Positions 45,393-56,387 of a stretch of DNA of 64,000 bases are shown here, one piece after another (position 1 is the stretch's first letter; each line of letters begins with the position of its first letter). The DNA lies in the NCBI GenBank assembly GCA_022578965.1, contig MU400544.1:124001-188000 (forward strand), given 5' to 3'. The stretch comes from Xylaria sp. FL1777. Taxonomy: Eukaryota > Ascomycota > Sordariomycetes > Xylariales > Xylariaceae. The position numbers were made by a program, and so were the translations under genes. The notes beneath the pieces are model-generated. The model did no database searches and was not told the origin of the DNA. It saw nothing but the letters and a program-made list of their open reading frames with translations.

Positions 45393-46125
45393 ATGAATTC
45401 AATGCTGCAAACAGACTTCAAGCTTTCTGATGTCGAGGTATCTGATGCACAGGACATTGGGCATCCTGTCGAAGTACCCGCTATGCAAAATGGTCCATTA
45501 TACCGGACAATGTTTCCTCTGTTCAACACAGTCACAGAAGCACAAAAGGAGCAAATAACTCGCTGGTATATCGAGATGTTAGAGGATGCCTTCCAAGCCC
45601 GGGAGGAAATTTTTTTTGAAAGCATGTTCTGTTGATGGGACTCCAGTCGGGTTTTGCGGTTGGACTGTTATAGAGCAGAGCCATGACCGGCAAGCGGGTG
45701 AACCGAGAAAGAGAGAAAAGGCTCGGAGGGCATCCTGGCTACCGGATACACTTGATGTAGATAGTTGGGTTGCTCTATCAAAGAATCTGAAAGCAGAACG
45801 CTGTCGGGTTTTAAAAGATCTCAATAATATATGCCGTAAGTTAAATTACGTTATCCTATTATACCTGCTTGCTAATTAATGATTTCTACATCTAGGACTA
45901 ACATTTATGGCGGTACATCCGAAGTATCAACGACAAGGGATAGGTTCAATGATGATGCAGCGCATTTGTGAAGAAACGGATCAGCAAGGACGATGTGCAT
46001 ATGTGCTCGCAGCGCCGGAGGGGGTCCTGCTCTATTCAAAGTTTGGTTTCGAGATTGTAGGTCATGTTGAGACGACTCATGGTGCAATCACAAGCATGTT
46101 TCGGCCATCTCGGCGTCCTTGTTAA
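45393..46125 (+). pseudogene. GNAT-family N-acetyltransferase, frameshifted at a T8 run
   Basis: The open frame from the ATG at 45393 ends early at 45635. The GNAT frame continues one base out of register right after the run of eight T at 45610-45617; a run of seven would keep it open. Downstream, a VDGTPVGFCGWT strand, then an intron 45836-45895 (GTAAGT..CTAG), then the acetyl-CoA-binding block VHPKYQRQGIGSMMMQRIC (Q/R-x-x-G-x-G/A form) and the LYSKFGFEIVG end complete a typical fungal GNAT domain. The substrate is unknown. It is either a recently inactivated gene or a homopolymer error in the assembly; everything else about it, including the splice signals and stop at 46123-46125, looks intact. 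Confidence 0.75.
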
Positions 46126-46269
46126 TCTCGGGTTGGCCAGAGTCATCGCGCGGTACTTATTAAGATCAACTCTGACACAGTTATCTAAAGCCTCTAGAGA
46201 AGGGTGAGAAGCACACTATAGGGGTCAACAGTACTACGTCGGGGGTTGACGGGACCACCGTGCGCCTGA

Positions 46270-46647
46270 CGACGTGGTGTTGGGGCTTGATCAAGCACTG
46301 GGTGCACTCTTTCGCTATAAGGTGCCTAGCTCTCGTGTATATACCGACCCCTTGGAAGAACACAGGGGTCTCGATGATCCCAAAGGTAGGCAAAAGGGAT
46401 CGATTATCCTAGAGCCTACAGACCTATAGCCTTACTCTCATTCTGGGGTAAGGGGCTTAAGAGGCCTTTGGCGAAGAGGATGGCGTGGCAAGCGCTCGCC
46501 TCGGGGATTATAAGCCCACAGCAATCAAGTGCCTTGCCGAACAGATCAGGGATGGATCTCGTGGCATCATTAACACATGATATCGAGTGGGCATTATCTC
46601 GGGGACAGTTAGCTACAAAACCTGCGCCTGTAGATCGTCTTAATTAA
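46270..46647 (+). mobile_element. relic of a LINE (Tad1-like) reverse transcriptase
   Basis: Two short plus-strand frames spell the N-terminal half of a non-LTR reverse transcriptase. The stretch up to about 46405 includes PTPWKNTGVSMIPKVGKRD, and 46411-46647 begins RAYRPIALLSFWGKGLKRPL and later has PNRSGMDLVASLTHDIEWAL. A stop and a frame change separate them, and the catalytic part with the Asp-Asp motif is absent. Fungal Tad1-type LINE proteins show these blocks in this order. It is non-functional. Confidence 0.7.
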
Positions 46648-47016
46648 TCAGTGGACTTCGTTTGCTTGCCTTACGCAGTAGGTGACGGGTTAAAACAGCC
46701 TGGGACGATTTTAAGGGCTATTTATTACTCTCTGCATTATTTGAAGCCCGAGCAAAAGAGGTAAATGCGCTAAGCCCAATTTGTCGCGCGCTAGGAAATT
46801 GGTAAAACCTAGAACGGATGTCTGGTACCTAGGTACCTAGGTAGTTCAATCGCATCGATTAGAGCTACGCATTAATGAATATTCTTCTTATCGGGGCTAG
46901 CTTCGAACCATCGCAATTTCTCATTTTTCAAGTAATAACAACGGATCTTCCACGTCCGCCTTGCGAGTTTACTGCTATGGATATGCCAATTGTCGCCTAG
47001 TTTTGATTATTGTGCT
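46648..47016. other. intergenic, promoter side of the MRM2 gene
   Basis: The stretch contains GGTACCTAGGTACCTAGGTA at 46824-46843 or so, a dense example of the recurring motif. No gene is seen. Confidence 0.4.
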
Positions 47017-48346
47017 ATGCGGGTGTTGGTGAATGTGGTAGCGCCTCGCTATGGAAGGCTCGTGAAGACGGCTGCAATTGGACCGTCGCAGATCCCCTTC
47101 ACTCAAGGTGGCTCAGTCTTCAACCACCACGTCCCGATCACTTACAAAAACGCACGGTGGTCCTCATCCAATTCAAGGTGGAAAATACGTCAGGGGAAAG
47201 ATGTCTTTGCTCGCGAGGCGAAAGTCCAGGGCCTAAAGAGCCGGGCCGCGTTCAAGCTGCTTGAAGTAAGTCCTCTTGTTAACATAGACAGACCTTGTGC
47301 ATCGACTGACAACCCTTTCTGAAGATGGACTCCAAATACAAACTATTCAGGAGAGGCCAGACGATCGTTGATCTCGTAAGTCTTTAATCTCCCGGCTTAA
47401 TCCAATGCTGAAGAATCAAAGGGTTATGCGCCTGGAAGCTGGTCTCAGGTAAGAGTGCCTCGGCGCGCCTTGTATCATGCGCATTGTTCATCGTCTACCT
47501 ACAGGTTGCAGTGGAGCGGACGAAACCAGGCGGCCGCGTCCTTGGAATCGATATCATTCCCGCACAGCCGCCTAAAGGGGTATCTACCATTCAGGGGAAC
47601 TTTCTCTCGCCCGTCGTGCAGGGTATGGTAAAAGATTACCTTGTCGAGTTTATGCAGAGGAGAAGCACAGCCATCCGAGAGGACGAATTTTCAGATGATG
47701 AAGAGGTTGTCATCTCCGAAAAGCCTAGCTATATCGATGCCGAACGGGCGGAATCTACGGACTCTGATCACGAGACGAGCCTAAGTAATAGAAAACTCGT
47801 CGATGTAGGAGCTCATAACTAGAATGATCCAAGTCTCGTACTCTCGCTAACACTCGTATAGGTGGTACTTAGCGACATGTCAGAACCCTGGTTACAAACG
47901 TCCGGCTTTTCCAAGAACACTTTAAGTAACCCTTATCATAGGATGATGAACACAAGCGGCATGAGTTTCCGCGATCACATGGGCAGCATGGTCAGTTCCA
48001 TTTCCTCGTGAGAGGAAGCTCGAAGCACGCCAATCGGTTCACTAATATAGTCGTGTAGGATCTTTGTCTAGCTGCATTGCAGTTTGCGAGCGACACTCTT
48101 CGAGCAGGAGGCCACTTCGTTTGCAAATTCTACCAAGGATCAGAAGATAAGGACTTTGAATTGAAGCTCAGGAAGATGTTTGGAAAAGTCCATCGTGAGA
48201 AGCCGGATTCATCACGAACTGTAGGTTTACTGTCTTCATTTCTATCATCCCATACTTCCAGATGCTGAACTGCCACGCAGGAATCAAGAGAAGCTTTTTT
48301 TGTAGCATTACGCCGTAAAGGCGATGTAACTTTAGAGAATGTTTGA
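47017..48346 (+). CDS. MRM2: mitochondrial 21S rRNA 2'-O-methyltransferase, FtsJ/RrmJ family (327 aa)
   Basis: Seven exons run 47017-47265, 47325-47375, 47422-47448, 47505-47804, 47862-47990, 48059-48220 and 48281-48346. The total is 984 nt and every junction is in phase 0. The third exon is only 27 nt and encodes the SAM-binding motif GYAPGSWSQ. The Lys-Asp-Lys-Glu catalytic tetrad is visible as SRAAFKLLE, VLSDMSEP, HFVCKFYQG and ESREAFFV. The N-terminus (MRVLVNVVAPRYGRLVKTA) is basic and hydrophobic, as in a mitochondrial presequence. An acidic insert of about 60 residues (DEFSDDEEVV) lies in exon 4, between the SAM motif and the catalytic Asp, which fungal mitochondrial members often have. 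The role is methylation of a uridine in the large mitochondrial rRNA. Assignment to Mrm2 rather than the nuclear Spb1 or tRNA Trm7 enzymes follows from the small size and the presequence. Confidence 0.93.
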
Positions 48347-48763
48347 AGTAATCTAGACACTATACGCTAAAAGTAGCTTCCAGTCGCTCAGATTCATATA
48401 GCCAGTTTCAGTTGCGAGGAGTATCGAACACTGGCAGTGAATGGAACGATATATCCACGCTAGAGGTGCTTGTCCGGTGTTTACCTGCTAATGTCGTGCT
48501 TCATTTTCGCTGGCATGGTCATCCAGTAAGACGACCCTAATATCAAACTACTGTCATTCCCATATACGAAAGATCCGGGTTGGCCACAGAGACTTGTAAC
48601 ACCATACTGCTTGTGGTTGGTAGTGAATGTGTCTAAAAGCACGACAAGAGGGGTACCTAGGTACCTAGCATACCACCAAAATGTTTGCTAGCTTCCCCCC
48701 TCCACTACAGACCATATAGGCCTCGATATGTGCGCCTTCCATTAACACACGTTCCCACGAACT
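48347..48763. other. intergenic
   Basis: No gene is seen. A TACCTAGGTACCTAG tract is at 48654-48668. Confidence 0.4.
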
Positions 48764-48952
48764 ACCCCCGGTAGTGTAGTGGTAAATTAGTCGGCAGGAC
48801 AAACCCTTGTGTCAGAGGCAGGGCCATAGGCATTCAAGGGCTTTCCGGTCCAGGGACCTTGAGGTACGCCCTAAGCCCTGCGATTCTTTTTTGGCAATTT
48901 TGAGGTTGACTGTTCGAATCTTGGATAAGCTGCGTTTTAATGTCCTTTTTTT
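48764..48952 (+). ncRNA. tRNA-like element with A box, B box and T-run
   Basis: GGTAGTGTAGTGGT at 48770-48783 resembles the 5' half of tRNA-Asp/Glu/Val genes and fits the pol III A box. GTTCGAATC at 48912-48920 fits the B box, and a run of seven T follows at about 48946. The boxes are about 140 bases apart, far more than in a normal tRNA. The bases around the B box do not form a proper T-stem. It could be a tRNA-derived SINE or a decayed tRNA with an insertion. A working tRNA is unlikely. Confidence 0.3.
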
Positions 48953-49773
48953 ATCAAGCAACTCAATTGCTTAAGCCCACACTGCCTTTGCCTCGAGCCT
49001 AGCGTAGTAAAGCCCAGGCGTCCTTAGTATCAATACTTTTCAGCACGATGTTCTTACCCTTCCAAATTATCAGAACATACTGTGTTCACCATTAATAGAA
49101 CAGCCAACTCGAAGGAAAAATTACTACTGCCCAAATTCTTTGCCTTCTCTTCTCTCATAGGCAACCCTGCCAACCCCCCTTTTTCCCCCCATGCAACACT
49201 GATGATAACCACAATGGCGATACACCGTCTATATTAACAGGAAAATCAAGGACCCTGTGATGGTGTACCGGAATTAGGAGATGACATGAGTGCCTAATAA
49301 TCCTAGTTAGCAGTGTTGATATGTGTGTAGTGTGTGGTATTGACAGATACCGGGTAGCCTAAAAGTAGAAGTTGTGTTGTATCAACCGCAATAGCTACAA
49401 CCTGTCACAGGGGTACCAGGTTAGGCGGGTTCGAGGCAAGTACCTAGGTAGGTACTTATAGGTACTTACATGTAGGCAAGCAGGTAAGTGCCCTCATCCA
49501 CGATGTTTGTGGTTGGCGCCTGCTTGCTGAGGCAGTTACCATATCGACTCCCATACCTACAACATGTCTTTTATCCCAATCTTCTCTGTCTCCTTGTTCC
49601 TCTGTTGTCGCCCAGAAAGGTGCATACTGTTCCTCTCCAAGCAGTCTACAATCAAATCAACCAGCTTGCTTCTCTTGTTCCAAGCGTTTCTTTTCCCCCA
49701 AATGTACTTGGTCTATAAGTCCAACTGATTTGTTCATTCGATTGTTCTGTTATTATCCTCTTAGCTACGAATC
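48953..49773. promoter_or_regulatory. upstream region of the MFS transporter gene
   Basis: These 820 bases include the TACCTAGGTAGGTACTTATA tract starting at 49441 and a pyrimidine-rich stretch (about 49560-49740) just before the start codon, common in fungal 5' leaders. No separate gene is seen. Confidence 0.4.
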
Positions 49774-52183
49774 ATGTCTCTCAATAATGATCCCTGGGCA
49801 TACGCCCGACCATCATTGGGGCCATCATCGGATGACCTACATGATGTGTCTCTTAACGACGACGCACATGACTCCCGATCGTCTCTCCCTCCTGGAAGCC
49901 GACCTGAATGTCTCAAGAACCTTCTTCACGAGTGCCTATTTGTTACCTTGATCGCTCTCGCTGCAGCCACTCCCGTCTTTCTTCAACGATCTATCGTCGT
50001 CGTAACGTCTTCCATAGCAGAGTCACTGAGAATGTCACCGGCTGAGCTGGCCTGGTCAACAGCCAGTTCTGGGTGTGTTATAAGTACATAAGCTCTCAAC
50101 TTATCGAATTTCGTTAACAATACACTGTGCAGACTAACTACGGGTGTTTTCCTATTGCCGTTCGGTCACATTGCCGATACATGCGCAGTTCTTCCTCGAA
50201 AAGTGCTTCTTGTTATCAGTCTAACCACCTTCGCCTTATTTACTGCGAGTACCTCATTCTCACAGAGCGGTGTGGTCCTCGATATTCTTTCCGGTCTGAC
50301 AGGAGTCGCTTGTGCAGCGAATATCCCTATCGCACTAGGCATCCTGAGCCTAGTGTACCCAGAGAATTCCCGCCGAAGAAATATGGTCTTCTCATCCTTT
50401 TTCATGGGAACGCCTACGGCCACCATTATTGGGGGCTTGGGATCAGGAGGGCTTGCTCTTAAGATTAGTTGGAAGGCGCCCTTCATCGCTTTAGGTGGGC
50501 TTTTCGCGATTATTTCTGTCCTCGCCTGGGTACTTGTCCCTAATATACCTGAGCCTGAAATCACACTACAGAAGTCAGAGCTACGCATAACGACAGGCCC
50601 CAATGCACCACAGGTTGCCATGCTCGCCGCCCCAAAGGGAATGGCAACTATCTTGCAATTCGACTGGGCAGGACTAGCACTTCTTATCACAGGTGTTCTA
50701 CTCTTCACTGTGTCACTCACTATTGGACCGGAGGGTCCCGAGCCGTGGAAGACGCCTACTGTCATTCTTCTTTTAACATTGGGATTGCTATTCCTTGGAT
50801 GTTTCATTCTTTGGCAAAATGTTTCTAAGCGCCCGATGATACCGCCCTCAATATGGAATAATTGGAGTGTGACATTGGTAGGTCCCTTCCAGTCCAATTT
50901 ACAAGTCATTGCTGATTGCTATAGGTCGTCATCTGTACCCTGGGGGCGTCAATGGCATTTTACTCGCAGTTATTCTGGGTTTCAATGTTCATGCAACAAC
51001 TTGAAAATCTCAATTCCTTTGAGGTTGCGGTTAGGTTATTACCACAGGCACTCGTTGGGCTATTCCTGAGCCCTCTTGTTGGCTTATTCATGCATGCAAT
51101 CCCAGGCACTGCTTTGTTGGCGTTCGCAGCACTGGCCCTTGTTCTTAGCAACATATTCCTCGTTTTCCTTCGTCATAATGGTCATTACTTACTCTGGATA
51201 TTTCCTTCGCTAATGTTAAGCACTGTTGGTATGGACTGGATCATGAATGTTGGATCGGTAAGACTCATAGATCTTGTCATGGGATGGCCATTAACTAGTA
51301 TTAGCTCCATATACTATCTTCTTTACCGCCAGAACACCATTCGATCGGCGCCTCACTTCTTCAAATAACCAGTCGACTTGGTGTTCCACTTGGCCTTGCA
51401 GTCACTACTTCAATCTGGTCTTCTTATGACGGGAAAGCGGACTGGTCACAACCCGAGCTTGCATACACACACACATTTATTGCAACTACCGCATTCTCAG
51501 GTCTTCCCCTTTTACTAGTCCCATTTATTCGTATTGGTAAACAAGGCGTTACCAAGCGGCCAAATTCAGACGCCGAGGTTGACACTGCTAGTCAAGTGAA
51601 GAGACGATCACTTCTATTGAGCACTTCATCTCTCCCCCCAACCGACAGCGATAAAAGCTCTCTCAAAGACGTCGATCGCCGGCCCAGTAAACGCTGGTCT
51701 CCTGTTGAAAGTATGGTTCCATCAACGACCGGAAGAAGATCAACTAGGGCTCCGTCCATATCTTCACAATCATCTATGGGCATGGATACTTCAAAGTCGG
51801 ACAGTGTAGCTAGAACTGCTATACGCCGAGGGCGATGCTCGTCTGAGAAAATCGTGTGGATTGTTTGCGAGGAATGCGGTACCAGTAAACGCCAGAGGGA
51901 ATCGTCAAGCCAAGCGGTCGTAGGTGACCCAACACGATATTTCAATGATGTCGTACATGGTGTTGAATCCACTGTTGGTAACAGAGACACTGCCCATCAC
52001 CAACATCATCATCAACCTCACTACCAACCACTTCATCAGCCAGTTCGCCGAAGCCCTCCAAGACTTGGAAGTCCAATTCGCCATAATGCAGCGCAGAGAC
52101 CTTATCCAGGACGCCGACGTCTACCTCTGGTCAATCGCCAGATCATGACCCATCAGATGTTAACTCAAGGATTCCAGCTATGA
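49774..52183 (+). CDS. MFS drug-efflux-type transporter, DHA2-like, with long tail (751 aa)
   Basis: Four exons, 49774-50072, 50133-50877, 50925-51257 and 51305-52183, with introns of 60, 47 and 47 bp, give 2256 nt. The N-terminus is polar, then 12-14 helices follow. The first loop has LLPFGHIADTC, and the motif-C-like GLGSGGLALK segment of proton antiporters lies in the fifth or sixth helix. The last intron is confirmed because it restores LHILSSLPPEHHSIGASLLQ. The role is probably export of a small molecule across the plasma membrane; the substrate is unknown. After helix 14 a long Ser/Arg-rich cytosolic tail contains SSEKIVWIVCEECG and GDPTRYFND, which are known in related fungal transporters. 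The final 75 codons or so are His/Pro/Arg-rich and look out of frame, so a missed intron or frameshift near 51950 is possible and the true C-terminus is uncertain. Confidence 0.85.
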
Positions 52184-53107
52184 ATCTGGGCATATATGTG
52201 CAGGATCCATCTCCGCCATACATGTCTACGTGATAGGAAACAAGAGGATACGCACAATGTCAAGGTTCAATGGTAGGACCTTTGCTTGATAGAATATAAT
52301 CAAACATAGCTATCGTTTGGGGTCCAGGACTGTTTCACGCAGGCTAAAAGCTTTGGTCAGTTTAATTGTTTATATAGATACTTATGAGGGGTTATTGCAT
52401 GTGTGCTATACATATTATTTCGAAGCTTGGTCTAATATTCCGGCGGATTATTACATTACAACCCATGCTAATACACCTACACAGATGCGCGTGCGATCGA
52501 TCACCTGCCGATTACGTGTCTTATTTGTCTGAATTCCTATAAATGTGACGCTTTGGATGCTGCTAAATTTGTACAAAAATGCCCCTTAGACGCCGCGCCA
52601 TCTAAGCTGGAGTATAGGTACTATGTATTCCTTGGGATCCAGTGGCCAGCCTTACATAGGCTACGCGACGGGGGGACCATTGCTGTCTGCGGTTCAAGTG
52701 TTCTCGCATTCTTTCCATTCTACGAGGAAATGCAGCCCCCCTATCCCCCGATGGAGGTGCCTGTTGAGCACCACTATCCCGTGATAAATATGCCTGTTGA
52801 CCCGACTCGGTTACATGATATATATATAGTCTAATACGCCTAATGGTGCGACTAGTGTACATGATTCTTGTTTCCGTCTGCGGCTTGTGCCTTCCCGACT
52901 TTCCGTGACTGCCTTGTCGGGCCTCTTTCGTAATCGCGTACGTGAACCTGGCCCCCTGTCGCCGCCCACCTTCATTTCCTTTCCTTCTTCAGGACTCTAT
53001 ATCTTTGTCATCTACATAAGGAACATGTCACAAGATGCAATCTTCCGTGCCTCGCACTACGCTTTTGCCCACCCGCTTCACCCCTGCCTCACCGAGTCAC
53101 TAGGCCC
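52184..53107. other. intergenic
   Basis: These 924 bases lie between two facing 3' ends. Open frames are short, and no domain, RNA or repeat was recognised. Confidence 0.5.
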
Positions 53108-55665
53108 TCACTGGGGGTCATCTTCGGTATCTTCGATCTTCCTCTTTACTTCTTCAGGCTCCTCCTCCTCTTCTTCTTCCTCTTCCTCTTTCTTGTTACG
53201 CGCCTGCTTCACCGCCCAGATCTTCTCCTGGATCATTCGCCGGTTCTCCCTCAGCAGCGCGGCACCTGCCAGCATCGTCTCGAGGGCCTTCACTTCGAGC
53301 TGCGCGGTGTGGCGGTTGTAGCGGCCCTTTGACGGCAGGTCGCCCGACTCGTCCTGCGCCTTCTCCTCCACAACCGGGTTTTTTTCTTCCTCGTCTTCTG
53401 TGGCGTCCGTCCACCGCGGCAGGCGGCCGACGCCGCGGCGCCACGCCAGCGCCGCCTTCTCATCGCTGGCCTCGAGGGCAACGTCCTCGGGATCCAGCAC
53501 GATGAGCTTCCCCTCCTCGGTAAGCGTCGCCATGCCAATCCGTAGGCGGCCGTGATCCGGCTCCCGCAGAAACACGAGCGTGTACTCTTCGTGCACGATG
53601 GGGTAGGGCCCGCGCATGGGCAGCGAGTTCAATTCCGACGACTTGCCGCCCATCAGCTCCCGCGTAGCAAGGCTGAAGGACTCAGGCGGGAGGGGCGCCG
53701 TTACGACGTACTCGGAGTGTTCGCTCCCCGTGGCCATATGCAGTGGGAAGGCCACCGTCCACCGCTGCAACATATTGTCGTACCCATAATTGATGAATTC
53801 TTTGTTGGACATGAACGTCTCGAAGCGCGCGATCGCCGTGTAGAACTCGGCGAGGGACCCCCATGCGGCGTCGTGGTACGGCAGCGCGACAAGCTGGGCA
53901 TGGGCTTTATTCCTGTCCGTATACTCATATAGCTCACCGATCGTGCGGTGGCACTCAGGGTGTAGCAGGACGGACAGCGTATCGAGGTCGACTACCTCAA
54001 GGCTTAGCTTTCCCTTGGGGATTGGCAACTGGCCGGTCAAATCTGGTCGTGGTGCGGAAGAGTCTACCTCAGTGCTCCCGATCATCATCCAAATTACCTG
54101 GCGAATCTTTACTGGCAACGGGGATATAATGGGCGGCGCGGGCTTGTACGGGCGCAAGCTCTTTTTTGAGAGATAATTCTCCTCGGCAAACTTCTTAAGA
54201 GGCTTAAGAAAGTCAGCGCGGGTAGTGACTTTGGCAATGCGGCCCTTTGAAGCCTGCGCGACAGCCTCCCGGGACAGTCTCGGATTGTGCCAGATGATGA
54301 GCTCATGGAGCGTCGTTTCCGCGACGATATCGACGATGTCGCCCTCCCCGACCAGCGGGTTGAAGGAGATGTCGAGTACCTCGAGATCCTTTGGCGCTCT
54401 TTTGTAAACGGCTGCGTTATGGGCGAGGGCGCCTTTCACAAGCTCGACCACCTGCTTGCCGGATAAGTCCCGGAGACGGTGTAGGTCAAGGTCTTTGATG
54501 CTTGTTTTGGCGCATTTAAAGGCAGCCAGGATGAGTGGTACGGCTCCCGGGTGCTTGGGGGCGAAGTGCTCCGGATGCTGGTCTATGAAGCGCTTGAGGA
54601 GAGGCCGATACTTCTTGTGCTGCCGCTTTAGGTTGCCCAGAGTCTGTGGGGAATAGGAAACCAGCAGGTTCTCGATAATGTCCCAAACGAGTTGTTCTTC
54701 CTCATCCGGATCCGCATTCCTCTTGCGCTTCCTTGACGTTGATGTCTCTAGTTCAGGAACTTCAGGCGATCCCTCTGTCTTAGCCTCTGTCTTCAACATA
54801 GATGCTCTTTCCTCCGCTTCCTTGTGATTCTTCTTCTTGGTCTCGGCGACGCCGTCGTAGTCGGTTGCGTCCGTGTCATCGCCCGAGTCGTCGCTATCTT
54901 CATCGTCGTCGTCGCCGTCGTTGTCGTCGTCGCTTTCCTCTGAATCGACTGATGGCGGCGATGGTGGAAATTTGGGCCACACCTCGCGGATTGCGTCGAT
55001 CGACGTAACCGGGGCAGGCTTGTCCTCCCCGACGATATACGCACAATCTCTCTTAGGGTGATGTTTGCTCCCCTGGCCGGATCCCCTGAGCCAGTCGTGC
55101 CCGTCCAGCGGCCGAAGCCTGAGGGTGCGGTATACCGCTTTTTTCGCCCGGCCGCATGACTTGTGGGCGGGAAGAACCATGCAGTAGGAGGAGCGGTCGG
55201 TGAGGTCGATGATGGTGCATCCAGGCTCCCACATGTACTTGCCGCCCCAGTCGGGGGGCGCGTTCCACCGCCGCGTGTGGAGCTTACGCACGAACGGAGA
55301 CCACCAGCCTTCCGTGGAGGCACCCAGGTACAGACACGTCTGAATGAATGGGAACTGGGGCGCTTCGGCCTCGACGCACTCCTCCTCGAGCTTGCATATC
55401 TTTTCGTTCAGCAGTCGTGTCTGGACATGACGCCAACGCGTGGGAAGGGGCACACGCTCCGCTTTGGCAGCCGAGTATTCCGCGTCCACATTCCGCTCCC
55501 ATTCGGCGTCAGAGATGTGGATCTTTCCGTAGGCCAAGTCGAGGGCGACATATCTCGGATTCTTCTCAAGTAAGGACAAAACTCTGCTAACAACTGCCCC
55601 GTCTGGCGTCAGCAACTATCTTTTTGGCAGGATATATAAGGGAATGGTGTTATACATGATATCAT
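53108..55665 (-). CDS. large acidic protein of unknown function with LRR-like core (831 aa)
   Basis: A long exon, 55593-53108, is open but has no early ATG. A 62-bp intron (GTATAA..GCTGAC..GCAG, 55655-55594) joins it in phase to a 10-nt first exon with ATG at 55665. An in-frame ATG further upstream (about 55773) is an alternative. The N-terminal 200 residues are Trp/Arg-rich. Residues about 225-255 are a nearly pure Asp/Glu/Ser run, followed by a basic SRKRKR signal. A central part contains a leucine-rich-repeat-like segment (DLEVLDISFNPLVGEGDIVD). The C-terminus ends in a coiled, poly-Glu stretch. I do not recognise the family. The acidic tracts and nuclear-signal-like clusters suggest a nuclear or nucleolar protein, but that is inference. 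The gene is GC-rich. Confidence 0.75.
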
Positions 55666-56387
55666 TGACTGGCCTGGCTCGGCTCCTGGTATCTCAATGC
55701 AGGCTATACTGCGGCGCCGCCCGTTGACCCGCGCGATGATGTGTATTGGGTGTACCAGGCCCATCCTGGTCAGTGGTCACAAGAATGAAAACGGTGGAGT
55801 GATGAGTACAGCTATATCATATCATATTGTAGAGATGATGCTAAGAAAAGAGGAGGTGAAGAAGTAATGAAAAATAAAAAGAGAAAAGAGACAACAAGAA
55901 GAAGACATTAAGGAGACAATAAGACGTAGCAATATAATATAGAGACTAATACATGTGCTAAGGACAGACCCGCGAGACTGAGGGTGGTCCGTGTGGTTTG
56001 TTGACAGGTTTGTTGTAAGGGATATAAACGGTATCCGGGGTGAACTGTGGCGGTATAGGGCAGTCCATAGGAGGACGCGAGATCGGGAAATGTGAGACAC
56101 GGGTGGTCCTCATTCATGTTGTGTACCACCTAGTTAGGTATTATACTTTTCCGGGGAAACAAACCAACGACGCGTCGTAAACATCCCTTTAGACGATCTC
56201 CCGCCTGGCCTGTCTGTCACGCGGAGTTTCTTTCTTATTCCGAATTCGTCCCTTCCTTTTTCATTTAATCGGCCGCTGTTTGGTGGCCTACGGCTCTTGA
56301 TCCAGCCTCTTCTTCTTCCTCTTTAGTTTCTTATTCATTTGATCCATAATCCATTCTATCTAGTGCATATCTTACCGAGAAAATAAT
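55666..56387. promoter_or_regulatory. shared divergent promoter region of two unknown acidic-protein genes
   Basis: A 722-bp region lies between outward-facing starts. It has purine-rich runs on the plus strand (about 55850-55915) and pyrimidine-rich DNA just before the right-hand start. No specific site is identified. Confidence 0.4.
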
